Shown in pieces: positions 10,831 through 21,316 of a DNA stretch of 64,000 nucleotides. Position 1 is the first letter of the stretch. Every line of letters starts with the position of its first letter. The DNA lies in contig NC_052506.1 in the NCBI RefSeq assembly GCF_014356525.2, positions 18,937,916 through 19,001,915 of the forward strand, in the 5' to 3' direction. The notes below the pieces were generated by a model, which ran no database searches, was not told the DNA's origin, and saw only the letters and a list, made by a program, of their open reading frames with translations. Made by a program: the position numbers and the translations under genes. Origin of the DNA: Nilaparvata lugens (lineage: Eukaryota; Arthropoda; Insecta; Hemiptera; Delphacidae).

Positions 10831-11620
10831 ATAAAGAGTTTATGAATTATTGTTGTTCAGTTTATGTATTGAATATGGCCTGAAGACAGATATAATGTCA
10901 GATGGGTGACATAAGTAATAATTTAATAGATTGGCACGAATTATTTGAGCCTTGAATGGCGTAGTAACGAATTATTTAAATTTTATGCAAATTTGCAAGT
11001 CGGAAATGAAAATTGTGAAAAAGAAAGTAGAACCTGCCCACTTGCCTGCCAACCACTACCATGGAATGTCACCAAAATTTATAGAGCACAATATCTTTTA
11101 CTGTACATTTTTAATGACTCAAAGTTTAATCAAATTATTAATTTTCCATAAGACTTTGTGATGCTATAGTGAAGCAAAAGTCATTCAAATATTTTTTAAT
11201 CCCTTGGAAGAGACGACTTCGGCCACCAATAATCCAGGACTACCAGGAATTCGGATCGCCATCAGCAACTTATAAAAAATCCAGCACGTGAGTGACAAAT
11301 AGTTGAAATAAGAATAGGGCGCCCTCAGTGCTTCGAGTGAAATAAGAAATAAAAGCTAGCTCATCGGAAAGGTTTTAAAAATTAAGAAATTAATAAAAAT
11401 ACTTGCGCAAGTCTTAAAAATGGTATAAGAAATATTTTATTGAATAGGAACAAGTCAATTTATAAATCAAAGGATACACCAATTGAAAGAATATTAAGTT
11501 CTAAGCTAATAATACTAATGTTCACATAATCATTGATTTTATAATATAATTTGTAATAATATAATGTAGCTCTGGTTCATTAGATAAATTGATTTATCTA
11601 TTTCCATCAGGTGCCGAATC
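10831..11620. other. AT-rich non-coding DNA
   Basis: The two overlapping 68-69 codon ORFs at 10945-11161 have no distinguishing content. Nothing else was seen. Confidence 0.4.
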
Positions 11621-11771
11621 TTGCACCCTGAGATATATATATATATTTATTAGAAACTGTAAAAATTAATATATATTTAATTGTTGATTTGTCAATTTAT
11701 CATGCTCTGATTTGGGAAGTTAATAAATATATAAAGTAGGATTATCGAAATCGACAAGCAACAGCAAGTTG

Positions 11772-12006
11772 GTATCAAATTTTTCATGGTGTACCATTCA
11801 TTTTATTCCCCAATACCATGGACAATACCATAGGAACTGGAAAATAGTACTGATCTGTGATATTTTATTTGATTTCGTTTCTTGTTTCATTGTATATTTT
11901 GTTGCTCTATATATTTTCTATATTGATCTAACTTTGAGATTATTTGTTTAATATATGTATCAAATTTTTCATGGGTTACCATTCATTTTATTCCCCAATA
12001 CCATAG
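11772..12006. repeat. pair of about 50-bp direct repeats, 185 bp apart
   Basis: GTATCAAATTTTTCATGG, followed by TACCATTCATTTTATTCCCC, occurs at 11772-11820 and again at 11957-12006 with one or two differences. The intervening segment is AT-rich. The second copy abuts a TA microsatellite. It could be a small internally duplicated element. Confidence 0.85.
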
Positions 12007-12011
12007 GATAC

Positions 12012-12014
<3 letters not shown>

Positions 12015-12064
<50 letters not shown>
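12015..12064. repeat. (TA)n microsatellite
   Basis: About 24 uninterrupted TA units. Confidence 0.97.
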
Positions 12065-12067
<3 letters not shown>

Positions 12068-12478
12068 AATTATCAGTATTAAATTATTGTGAGAGCTCCT
12101 GAATGAGCCTATTAGGATCTTGGCGAAATTATAGCCTAGAAAACCACGACCAGATTTTATAGTTATTAATTCTCATGCTCTACCGATTGACGCCAAGCAG
12201 GAGGCAAAGCGTTATTCCATCAAAAATAACGTGACAATATTTATTTAGTAAGTTTTCTGTCTTGTTGTGAAGTTGATGCTGTGGTATATTCTTTATTGAA
12301 TAAAATGACTATTTATTTACTTATACTTACTCGATATTGTCAACACCACTGGCTTATGAAAGCAATAATTCGAGATACTAGTTTCGGTTGCTACACCATT
12401 ATCAATCTTTAGTAAACTGAAAGTTTGAAGCTTGTGTAGCAAAATATATAGTGTGAGTGAAGCACTACTATTGGTCAT
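12065..12478. other. AT-rich non-coding DNA
   Basis: No supported feature. Confidence 0.4.
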
Positions 12479-12612
12479 TAGCTGTTGACTAATAAAGGCT
12501 GAGCTCTACAGTTATTGGCTGGGACAAGACACGCTCAATTATTCCCAGCCATTCCCAGGAATATTTGGGCGTGTCTTGTCTCGGCCAATGGCAATAGAGC
12601 TCAGCCTCTATT
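12479..12612. mobile_element. palindromic MITE
   Basis: Arms of about 50 bp face each other. The left arm carries AAAGGCTGAGCTCTACAG and GGGACAAGACACGCTCAA. The right arm carries GGGCGTGTCTTGTCTCGGCC and ATAGAGCTCAGCCTCTATTG. The short centre holds TTCCCAGCCATTCCCAGGAA. There is no coding capacity. Confidence 0.8.
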
Positions 12613-12619
12613 GTTCAAT

Positions 12620-13390
12620 GGTGAATCGTACGGCTCTACCCACACTAAATATTTATTCTGCAATCTGATGCTAAATGTTGAAGCTTTCACTTGAAAAGAG
12701 ATTAATGATAATGTAAGAACCGAAAACAGTATTTAGTTTCTCGAATTGTTTTGATAAAAACCACTGGATTTGCCGATAAAAAGTTGTCTGAATTTAATTT
12801 GATTATTGTTTCTGGAATAAATATTATATAAAGACTTCCTTCTCAAATGAAGGTGATAAGTGCCAAATGTGAACTAATGATCCTTACAAAATAAAAATTA
12901 TTGTTACTGGATGAATTAAGATTCAAAGATCAAATTAATAATAGCTATTCCATCCAATTTCTCTGAGTTTTTCTCCAATGAACTAGCCAAAAAGTGATAG
13001 ACTCACTAGGTACGCTATGGAAGTGTGCTATTGTTTTGACAATATTGGTCCTTGCAAATTCTACTCATTATTATTCTGTCCATACTCATCATTCCTTATA
13101 TTTAGAGTGTGAAATGTATTTAAATTTGAGAATAGCCTTTGAAAACTGTCAAATTGATAAACATAATATGGAAAAAACGGGTGGAGAAGAGAGTAACATC
13201 TTGCTGTATTATAAACTCAATTAGATTAATAATTTTTTCAAAAATAACTCACGATGAAGGCTTAAAGAACTGAAATATTGAAGGACATTATGATTCAAGA
13301 CATAATGTAAAAAATATATTCCACTTATATTCTACTTATCATTGATACCATGGTTTCTAATAGTTTTAGAACTTCACCTGTTACCCGGTC
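12620..13390. other. AT-rich non-coding DNA
   Basis: A 76-codon ORF (12994-13224, plus) has a hydrophobic start but no family signature. Nothing else was seen. Confidence 0.35.
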
Positions 13391-13396
13391 CCTTTG

Positions 13397-13430
13397 CGAC
13401 CGACAGTTTGGGATTTGGGAACCGCTGTAA
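13397..13430. mobile_element. orphan hAT-type terminus
   Basis: AGTTTGGGATTTGGGAACCGCTG reads on the other strand as CAGCGGTTCCCAAATCCC, a form typical of hAT terminal repeats. No partner end was found nearby, so only a fragment remains. Confidence 0.4.
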
Positions 13431-14880
13431 TAGAGTATAAAATGTTGAAGGGTTGAGAAGTTTGATAAATCACCTTGCGCTGAAAAGGAATTTGCCGACG
13501 AGGATGCTGCACTCAGAACAGAGAGTACATCTTCCTCTCACCTTCCTTACATCATCCTTCTTTACCTCCTTCGCTCTCCTTCCTTCTTAATACATCCTAC
13601 ATCCGCCTTTATCAGAGTCATCTCTCGATTCGGCTATTCACGATTCGCAGTCTTTGTTGGCGGGGCTTGTTCCTTTCCAGGCTTTGTCAAGAGTTTATTG
13701 TTATCTCGGCTTTGTTCGCAGTCACCTTTTTCCCGTAATTGGTGCCTTTACAGGCTGTTTTACTGCATTAACACCCAGATAATCCGAGGATAAGATTCCA
13801 GAAATGGCTTTTTGATATGGAACTATTTGCGAAATCTGTGAGTATGTTCATATCGGGAGGCTTTTACACATTTTATTGAAGCTTTGGATTGAGGCCTATG
13901 TTGTTATAGCTTGGGGTGAGGAAAGGCAGAACACTGGATACGGTTCTTAGATTGCCATTATCCAATTGTTGCTTTGGGAATTTTCGATCGGACTACGATA
14001 ATTACTCAAATGACTTTATCTATTCACACCACAAATTAATGTCAATATTCTTTCCTTTAGATTGAATTTTTCAAATCAATAATCAGTTATTGATGAATGT
14101 TTAAAATTCTATTGTTAACATCGTATGATATCGCCGTTATTTGATTAGCCTGATTTTTTGAATCGGGTTACTCATTTCTATTTTCAACATCATTTACTGA
14201 ACTTCTACGACGTTTGCTCCCAGATATTTCGGCATTAATTCAACTCCTTTGTTTTTCTATTATTTAATTCTGAGAAACTTACTTCTTGTATAGAGATTGG
14301 ACGAATCTAATAGAATTCTTGCATAAACGCTACTCTAAATTCAAATTCATTTCCATAAAGTACAGACATTTAACTATACAATACTAATGCAATGAATTAC
14401 AATCAATTCAAATAATAACATTCCTTACTAAAAAATAATGAATTGAACAATAATAGTATCAATACTTTTATTCTCATCTAGTAAGATACTAGAATGTACA
14501 ATCAAACTGAATGGAATGAGGATTATCATGACACTATAATTCAACACTCCAAATAGCATAAGCTTGGTGGAAATCTACTGGCATAAGGGAGTAATTGACT
14601 CTAATCTTCCTTGTCTTCATAAGTTATTAGCAATAATGCAACTCGATTCAGTGAGTAACTATTCGTACAATTCAATAAGTGCCTGAATCAATAAGCGCTC
14701 ACTAAAATTACGCACGTTGGAATGTGCATTAGAACATATACATCATTTTGTTACAGAATTATTGTCAAAGCTTGAAATGGGAAACGATTCAAATGTTATG
14801 AGTTTCCGTCATCAAGTTTTATTAATAGTGACGTCTTTTTCTCACCGCCTGAGAGGGATTGAGATGTTTGTGGAGCAGTG
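13431..14880. other. non-coding DNA with a short pyrimidine-rich patch
   Basis: The 13530-13610 interval is rich in CCTTCCTTC-type motifs. The rest is AT-rich, without supported features. Confidence 0.4.
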
Positions 14881-15165
14881 TGGCAGTTGACACCCGTTTT
14901 GTCGGTCGTCTCTTATGTTTTTTGCTTTTCCTCCTTCTTCACCTACTTCTCATTCCTCGCGACGCCCCATTCTACTGCCCCTGGAGGCGCGCACGTGCCC
15001 TCAGAAGGCCGGAGTGAACGAACGGACCATTAAAAGTCAGTTTCTCTCACCCTGCAAGTTGCCGGGGTTGGGGCACGGGGGCAAGATTCGCGGCGGGCGG
15101 AAGGGGGCTAAGTTCACACACAGCACGACTTCGTCTACGCTAAACGGACATTCTCAAAATATCAT
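14881..15165. promoter_or_regulatory. CpG-rich block, possible promoter or first exon
   Basis: This is one of the few GC- and CpG-rich stretches in the window (GCGACGCCCC, GGCGCGCACGTG, TTCGCGGCGGGCGG). On the minus strand a good donor, CTTGCAGG/GTGAGAG, sits at 15051/15050. The sequence upstream of it on that strand is GC-rich and open in two frames for about 57 nt, back to an acceptor-like GAACTTAG. An Inr-like TCAGTT is present at about 15037 on the plus strand. These signs suggest a gene 5' end, but neither the strand nor coding potential is settled. A 125-codon plus ORF spans it without recognisable content. Confidence 0.3.
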
Positions 15166-15810
15166 AAGCAACTTAGGCAGGCTCACCCCACTTCTCCTTT
15201 CCATTCTCCCCTCATCCATCTCTCTCACTCTTATCACATTTCCCAACTTCACTCTTACACATTCTGTTATACTATTCCCTGATTTAGTCTAACTCTCTGA
15301 ATTCTATTCTAATTTTATTTCCTCAGTATCCATCTTCTCTTCCACTTTCATATCCTCAGTTTCCTGCTTTGCTCTCTCTCTCATATGCTAGGTCTACTCT
15401 CCCTCTTATTCTCTTATATTCTTGGTTCATTCTCAATCCTTATCTTCCATTCTTATATCCTTGGTTCACTCTCTTTCATCCTTCTCCATTCTCATTTCCT
15501 CAGCTTCCTCCTTCCCCACTTTTATCCCCCCAGTTTTATTCCACTCCTCTTACATTCTCATACCCTTGGTTTACTCTCACCATGCATTCTTTTCCATTCT
15601 AATTTCCCCAGTTTCCTCCTTCTCTACACTCTCATATTCTCAATTTACCCTCTCTTCTTCTCGTTCACTCTCATCTTCCTAGTTTATTCTCATTTCTTCT
15701 CTCAAACACTCATATTCTCAGTTTACACTCTCTCCACTTTGTCACCCTCAGTTACTTCTTCTCTTCTACTAAAATTCTCTCCTTATTCTCATCTCTCTTC
15801 TCCGTGAACT
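15166..15810 (+). repeat. pyrimidine-rich degenerate minisatellite
   Basis: About 640 bp in which C and T dominate the plus strand. Loosely repeated modules such as TTCCATTCTCATTTCCTCAG and TTTACTCTCTC recur at irregular spacing. Three plus-strand frames appear open only because purine-containing stop codons are rare here; none should be read as a gene. Confidence 0.85.
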
Positions 15811-15989
15811 CATATTAGCCGCTGCATTTGACAAAGTTTAGCTTGCACAGCGCGTACCGACTATAAAGACCAGATAACGTATGCAGGAGATGGCCTGTAT
15901 TCTCATTTTTATCTGCTGTGCCATTTCTATAATGTTATCAACAGTGTGGTCACACTTTAGAGACTTGCTCACTAAATAAATTGGAAGAT

Positions 15990-16700
15990 GCAGCGAAGAA
16001 GTTGGTGAGATGAGAGGGAAGGGTGAAAAAAAAAGAGAGAGAAAATGGTGGGTGGAGGAGAGGAGAAAATGGGAGAATATTAAGAAAGATGAGAGAAGAA
16101 GGAGAAGTAGTCGGTGAGTATTTTGGATCTTGAGGATAGGTACAAATGAAATAGAGATCAATGAAGAGGATGAAAAATAAGTTTTAGTAGACGAATCAGG
16201 TAGGGTGGAAGAGTGAAGGGGGAATAGAATAGAATAGTATAGAATAGAATAGAGTGACTGCCTTTATTTTTTACATAGTAGGGCGAAGTTAGGGCGCAGT
16301 CGGCCCTCTCTGACACTTAACCCTCCAGAGAAATATAGAAGAGAAGAGAATAGAAGAGAAGGGAAAATAGTATAGAATGAATGCCCTTATTTTTGACCTA
16401 GGAGGGCGAAGTTGGGGCGCAGTCGGTCCTCTCTTACACTTTACATCTGGTGCAGGTGGACCAATGAGGTATAATAAAAGATGAGGAGATGAAATAGAGT
16501 AGTAAAGAAGCAAGAAAAATATGAGAAATACATTGTAGGAAAAGGAGGAAATAAGAATAAGGAAAAAGAAGAGTGAGGTAGATTGTGAACTTTAAGGAGA
16601 AGAGAAGTGAAAATATAGGAGGCTAGGAGAGACAGAAGGTTGAGAATGCCAAAAAAGTAGAAATTTGTAGGAAGAAGAAGTACTTGGGAACACGGTTTTG
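15990..16700 (+). repeat. purine-rich tract
   Basis: The plus strand is dominated by A and G (GAGAGAGAAAATGG, GAGAAGAAGGAGAAG and similar) for about 700 bp, interrupted by two LINE-tail-like inserts. With the pyrimidine-rich block to its left it makes a strand-composition switch across a 180-bp spacer of ordinary composition. Confidence 0.8.
16218..16460 (-). repeat. two LINE 3' tails in the same orientation
   Basis: GAATAGAATAG repeats followed by AGTGACTGCCTTTATTTTTT and TAGGGCGAAGTTAGGGCGCA are matched about 125 bp further right by GAATGAATGCCCTTATTTTTG and AGGGCGAAGTTGGGGCGCAG. On the minus strand each ends in AATAAAGG or AATAAGGG plus an ATTCT-type simple repeat, typical of LINE 3' ends. 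No coding part is left. Confidence 0.55.
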
Positions 16701-17025
16701 GTGAATAGTCTAGTTGACTAGTGCTTATTGCTGACTAGAATGATACTTCAATAGTTGAGTGTAGTCGTGGGAGTAGATGTAGTAAGTACTAAAGAGTAGT
16801 TGTGCAAGGAAACTCGACTATACAACAAACTAGACACTATCTGGATTCTTCTATGCTTTGCTAATCTTTACTAAAACTTTAAATACTAGACTTTAAATAA
16901 AAAAAAACTTGTAAACTGGTCATCAGGATGATGAATCAGTAGTAGCTTTCACACCTTACTAGTATAAATACTTGATATGCTAGTATCAATAGTGCTGGAT
17001 GACTCATTTGTGTAATGTGTAACTT

Positions 17026-17774
17026 AGCCTAAAAATCTGGTGTGGTACACTCACACAACTTTCCTTGCTCATTGATCTATAAGCCTCATTAACGAGGATA
17101 ATTTAGGGAACAACATTATGCCGATTGGCGGTTAAATAATTAAAACTACGATTATACTATTGTTATTGTGTTCAGAGTAAATTTTCCTTTGTTTGAATTA
17201 AGAAATTTGAGGATTTTTTGAAAGTTGTCAAAACAGCTGTTCTACAAATAAAATATCGTCATGTTGTGTTCTTTTGAATAAACTGCTCTACCTACCTACC
17301 TTACGCACGAGAAGGAGGTTACAAAGTAAATTTTTCAAGGATGGGGTGGACCCCCTGTTAATTTCTCAGGAAGGAGACTCATGCCAGTTAATGGAGCTGA
17401 TATCTAACTATACAGGGTATGAATTTGAAAAAAATCGGTCAAGTCATTTTTGAGAAAATCGTGATAGAAATTTAACAAAATTCATTCTCCTCAGGAATAA
17501 TACGGAGCTCCTGCAATTTTCCCAGAAATGAGACCCACGTCAGTTGATAGGGCTTCTAGTCCTATCTAGGGGTATACATTTGAAGAAAATTGTCAGAGCC
17601 GTTTTCGAGAAAACCGTGAAAAACATGGTTTTTTAGCCATTATCCGCCATTTTTTCCTCCATTTTGAATTGAATTTTATTGAATTTCTTATTGTCGGATC
17701 CTCATGGTATTAAGACCTTAAGTTTAAAATTTCAAGTCTATCGGTTAATTAGGAATGGAGTTATCGCGTTCCCA

Positions 17775-17856
<82 letters not shown>

Positions 17857-17908
17857 GACCAATACCCAAAAACCACTTTTTACCTATGGTAATAGGGCAA
17901 GGAAAGTA
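17026..17908. mobile_element. CA-tract dispersed element, copy 1
   Basis: It starts AGCCTAAAAATCTGGTGTGG and CACTCACACAACTTTCCTTGC, and ends ACCTATGGTAATAGGGCAAG followed by GAAAGT. ACTTTCCTTGC at the left and GCAAGGAAAGT at the right form a short inverted terminus. Internally an approximately 110-bp module occurs twice, diverged (around 17350-17470 and 17510-17620; each has CCAGTTAATGG or TCAGTTGATAGG). A pure CA run follows. A second copy is at 26938-27984. Both are non-coding. Confidence 0.8.
17777..17852 (+). repeat. (CA)n microsatellite
   Basis: About 38 CA units inside the dispersed element. Confidence 0.97.
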
Positions 17909-18387
17909 AAAACAGTGAAACGTGTACCGTATCAAGGAAAAAAGGGAAAAGTTGTTGAGCGTGCAAGAGAAAGCGGAAAGTGTGAAATACCTCTAGAATA
18001 TAAAAATAACTTATTGAGATAAAAATATCAAGGAAATGAGAAGAAGCTTGTGGAGAAGTAGGAGAAATGATCAATGATGAATGGAAAGGGGTCTGAGGCG
18101 GAAAAGGCAATATTATGATAACAGACGAGAATTTTTAAGAATTCTATTGTTGTATGTCATCAGCATTTCAATTTGAATAAAACTTGAGGTGAACTGTCTT
18201 CCTTCGTGAAAAATGATAAATCTTATCTTTCTCTCTCACTCCCTTTGGCATGCAAAAACAAGAAGCTGGGAATTCTCCTTGACTACGAACGTTAGCGGAA
18301 GGAATAATTAATTGAATCACAGATTTTATTGGAGGGTGGCGGCGTTTGAACGACATAGTTCGTTAATTTTCGATCAATGAATCTTAC
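17909..18387. other. non-coding DNA
   Basis: No supported feature. Confidence 0.4.
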
Positions 18388-18470
18388 CTCACTTCGGCGG
18401 CTTCATTCCCAACTTTTTTTTCTTCCCCAAGACATTGAAGAACGATCGCACATTCTATAGAGAGATTCAT
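18388..18470 (-). CDS. candidate first coding exon, unidentified gene
   Basis: On the minus strand an ATG at 18470 with G at -3, preceded by an in-frame TGA, opens a frame of 27 codons plus two bases. The frame runs to a good donor, AAGTGAG/GTAAGA, at 18388/18387. The peptide begins MNLSIECAIVLQCL and continues with an acidic-basic stretch, GEEKKVGNEAAEV. An alternative reading uses an internal acceptor (AATCTCTCTATAG), making it an internal exon in the same frame. If not spliced, the frame stops two codons later. No family is recognised, and no phase-compatible partner was found on this strand. Confidence 0.25.
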
Positions 18471-20771
18471 TTCTAACTGTCAGCATTGGTTGAATATGCA
18501 GCAATGTTGTTATTTGTAAGAAGTGGTGACAGTTTGAAGTGAATTCCACTATAAACGATCTCGCACTCTCAAGATTAAATACTACTGTTGAAAAGTTGAA
18601 CCAAATAAAAAAGTGATTCATCAAATTCATTTGAGTTTAATGGTACCTGGATCAAAAATGCTCGAATCTTCCACTTTCGATTATGATTATGTTGTTTGGT
18701 TCATATTTGGATTCAAATAAGGTCGAAGGCTTGATTTTCTAAGCTGATAACACATTTTTCAGTAAGTGAATTTTCATGGACTCACTTGGATTATGAGAAC
18801 CTATGATATTGGTGATCATATTGATTATATGATTATGAGAACATATGATGATTATCATACAATAGATCAGTATGTAGATTAACAAATACTCAATCTCCTT
18901 CAATCTTTTTAATGTTTCAATTTTGAAGTTGTGAAAATCATCAAATAAATGCTATATTTGTTGCTTTCAAAATGTATGTTCTCTAATTGATTCATTCCGA
19001 AATTTTAATGTACTGTAATTGTATCAGAGTAATTGTTCTGCAAGGATCAACATCATGACCAATGTTATGACGCTTCTCTCAATTTCATGTGTGAAATAAT
19101 CAATGATGACGTCACGAGTCCGAAACTCTCCACACACGATGTGCAGTTGTATTCCAGGAATCAGGTTGTAGGTTGACAATGTTGACATTACTCCGCTCTA
19201 GTAATTACAAACTGCATTGAATTGAGAACGAAATTTTCCCTTGACTCATTCCATTCATTCATTTGACGAATGGAATGAATTCGAGCTTCGGCTCTCAGCT
19301 CTCCGCTGTTATCATCAAAACACCTGTTAAGTCCACTCACCACTTGTGTAACTGGAGGACTACAACCTCAACTAACTTGGTTAATACAAACTATTATCTC
19401 AGTGGCATTGCCCATCCAACTGGGAATGTCATCCTCCTTTTCACACAACAGAAAATGTCAGTTTCAGCTTCACAACTGCAAATATCCAACGGCTAACTTA
19501 TGGGAATAGCACGGGCTACTTCCACAGCAACTACAGTATGCCCACTCAACTAAGCCATTTGTTTCTTTTGATAGTAAATGACGGATGAAATAGATATAAA
19601 ACTGAATTTTGTCAACAGTGGCTTCTCTTACGAGGATCTTTCTTATGGTATTCAAATTATTATTGTTTTTCTGCAAGTATTACTATCACATTGAATTTAT
19701 ATCTGTGTGAAGGTAGCCGATGCCATTATTCATCCAGTATTATTCTTCCAGTTCTTGAATCAGGCCACTGCCTATGAATTTGTTCAGTGTGTTACTGCCC
19801 AGGGCGGAAAGAATTTGGGGAGATTTCGGTGAATGTTTTTCAAGCGTGCTATTGTACATTCGAATAAAACAACAGGCAATATATAATTTTTGACAGTTTA
19901 TTACCTGTCCATGCGCCCAATAGATATAATGATGTTTATTCACATCATTAACAAGTAATTCTCTAATAACAATAAATATGATTCTGTTTGTAAATCTACG
20001 AGTGAGGACCACTCTCTAGTTTATGACTATTGATTTGCTCTTCATTACCAGGTGCATTCTCCTTCATGCGATTAGATTATTCGCTCCATGCTTATTATTG
20101 TAATACATCTCATAGCGTGCGATTTTTTTATTGGGATGGAAAATATGAGACATGGAAATACAATCTTACATCTTCTCTCTGATACCATCAAACGACTATC
20201 GCCAAGATAGATTTTCACCAAGAAACTTGTACACTAAGTAATACTTCTAAGTCCAATGGAGAACGCCCAATTCTGAATAAATAAGAATAAAATTTCAGTT
20301 CATCTGACATCTACAGACCTCTTTCTCCTGTCCTTTCATACGAGTGGAAAGATTGATCTTGTATAGACGCTGAACCAACATCAAAAGTGAGAAAGGTCAG
20401 AGAAAATATCGATGGCAGGAAATGGAAGTTGGAGGATTGAGAGAGAAGAAATGGAGAGATAAGGAGTGATCGTGAAATGGAGGTTAGGAGCGATTTGCAC
20501 GAAGCAAAACTTGCCAAAAGAGATGAAAGGTTAAGATCTTATAGGTATTGATCTAAGAAAATCAAAACTATATAAGAGTGTAATTTTTTTATTTTAGCAG
20601 TTGAGTCTGTCATGATCATCATCATAGAAAAAGTATACGTTTAATCATTATGAAAGTTTAATATTACAAATTGATAATTATAAATAATAACTTATTTGAT
20701 TATAATAATTAAAACTTGAAATAATAATTGATAATTATTTGTGAAAATTATTAAGGACTGAAAATTTTGTT
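18471..20771. other. AT-rich non-coding DNA
   Basis: ORFs of 68-90 codons around 19263-20012 on both strands overlap and lack protein signatures. A donor-like ACTCACC on the minus strand near 19330 has only a weak partner acceptor. Nothing else was supported. Confidence 0.4.
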
Positions 20772-20915
20772 AAGTTTTAACACCTACAAGACTTAACCTA
20801 TTTCGGACTATGTGTAACCTTATCTGAATTTGGGAGAGGAATAACACAATGTTACCTTATTTTTCCTCTCCCTATCATTTGATGATGTACTTATTGTATG
20901 GATCAATGAAGGATA
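20772..20915 (-). repeat. dispersed repeat pair member, probable LINE/SINE 3' end (copy 1)
   Basis: CAAGACTTAACCTATTTCGG and ACTATGTGTAACCTTATCTG here are the reverse complement of 53885-53930. Similarity extends through the GGTAAC-ACCTTATTTTT and TACTTATTGTAT blocks. The copies are in opposite orientation, about 33 kb apart. In copy 2 the far end carries an attgattgat simple repeat, suggesting a retrotransposon tail. Confidence 0.75.
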
Positions 20916-21023
20916 AACATTAAAATATATTATTGAATTATTTATTCCCGCTGACATGAACTTTGCTGAATTAAAAAATGTACGGGAATGTACATGGTAA
21001 AATAGAATAGTAGCAATGGTGAA

Positions 21024-21245
21024 GCTGAAGATCAAAAGATAGAAGAAAAAGATTAATGGAAGTTTTTAGATCATTTTGAACCCATCGTTTGAAGTTCAGT
21101 TTCTGAATGAGATTGTGGATACTTAATCTCAAGAAGAAGCTGAAGATCGAAAGATAGAAGAAAAAGATTAATGGAAGTTTTTGGATCATTTTGAACCCAT
21201 TGTTTGAAGTTTAGTTTTTGAATGAGATTGTGGATACTCAAGAAA
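21024..21245. repeat. 115-bp tandem duplication
   Basis: Two units start at 21024 and 21139 with GCTGAAGATCAAAAGATAG and GCTGAAGATCGAAAGATAG, and they differ at only a handful of positions. The unit length is not a multiple of three. The duplication looks recent. Confidence 0.93.
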
Positions 21246-21316
21246 GTATTCTAGGAGAATACTTTAGATTCTAGTAGATGAAACTAAAGTATTATAGGAG
21301 AATACTTTAGTAATAC
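21246..21316. repeat. cluster of AAAGTATT / AATACTTT motifs
   Basis: AAAGTATTCTAGGAGAATAC is followed within 50 bp by AAAGTATTATAGGAGAATAC, each partly self-complementary (GTATT facing AATAC). A small foldback cluster. Confidence 0.7.

Noticed and set aside
15369..15807. Three overlapping plus-strand ORFs (77-140 codons)
   Set aside because: They are open only because the strand lacks purines, and stops need A or G; no domain or codon signal.
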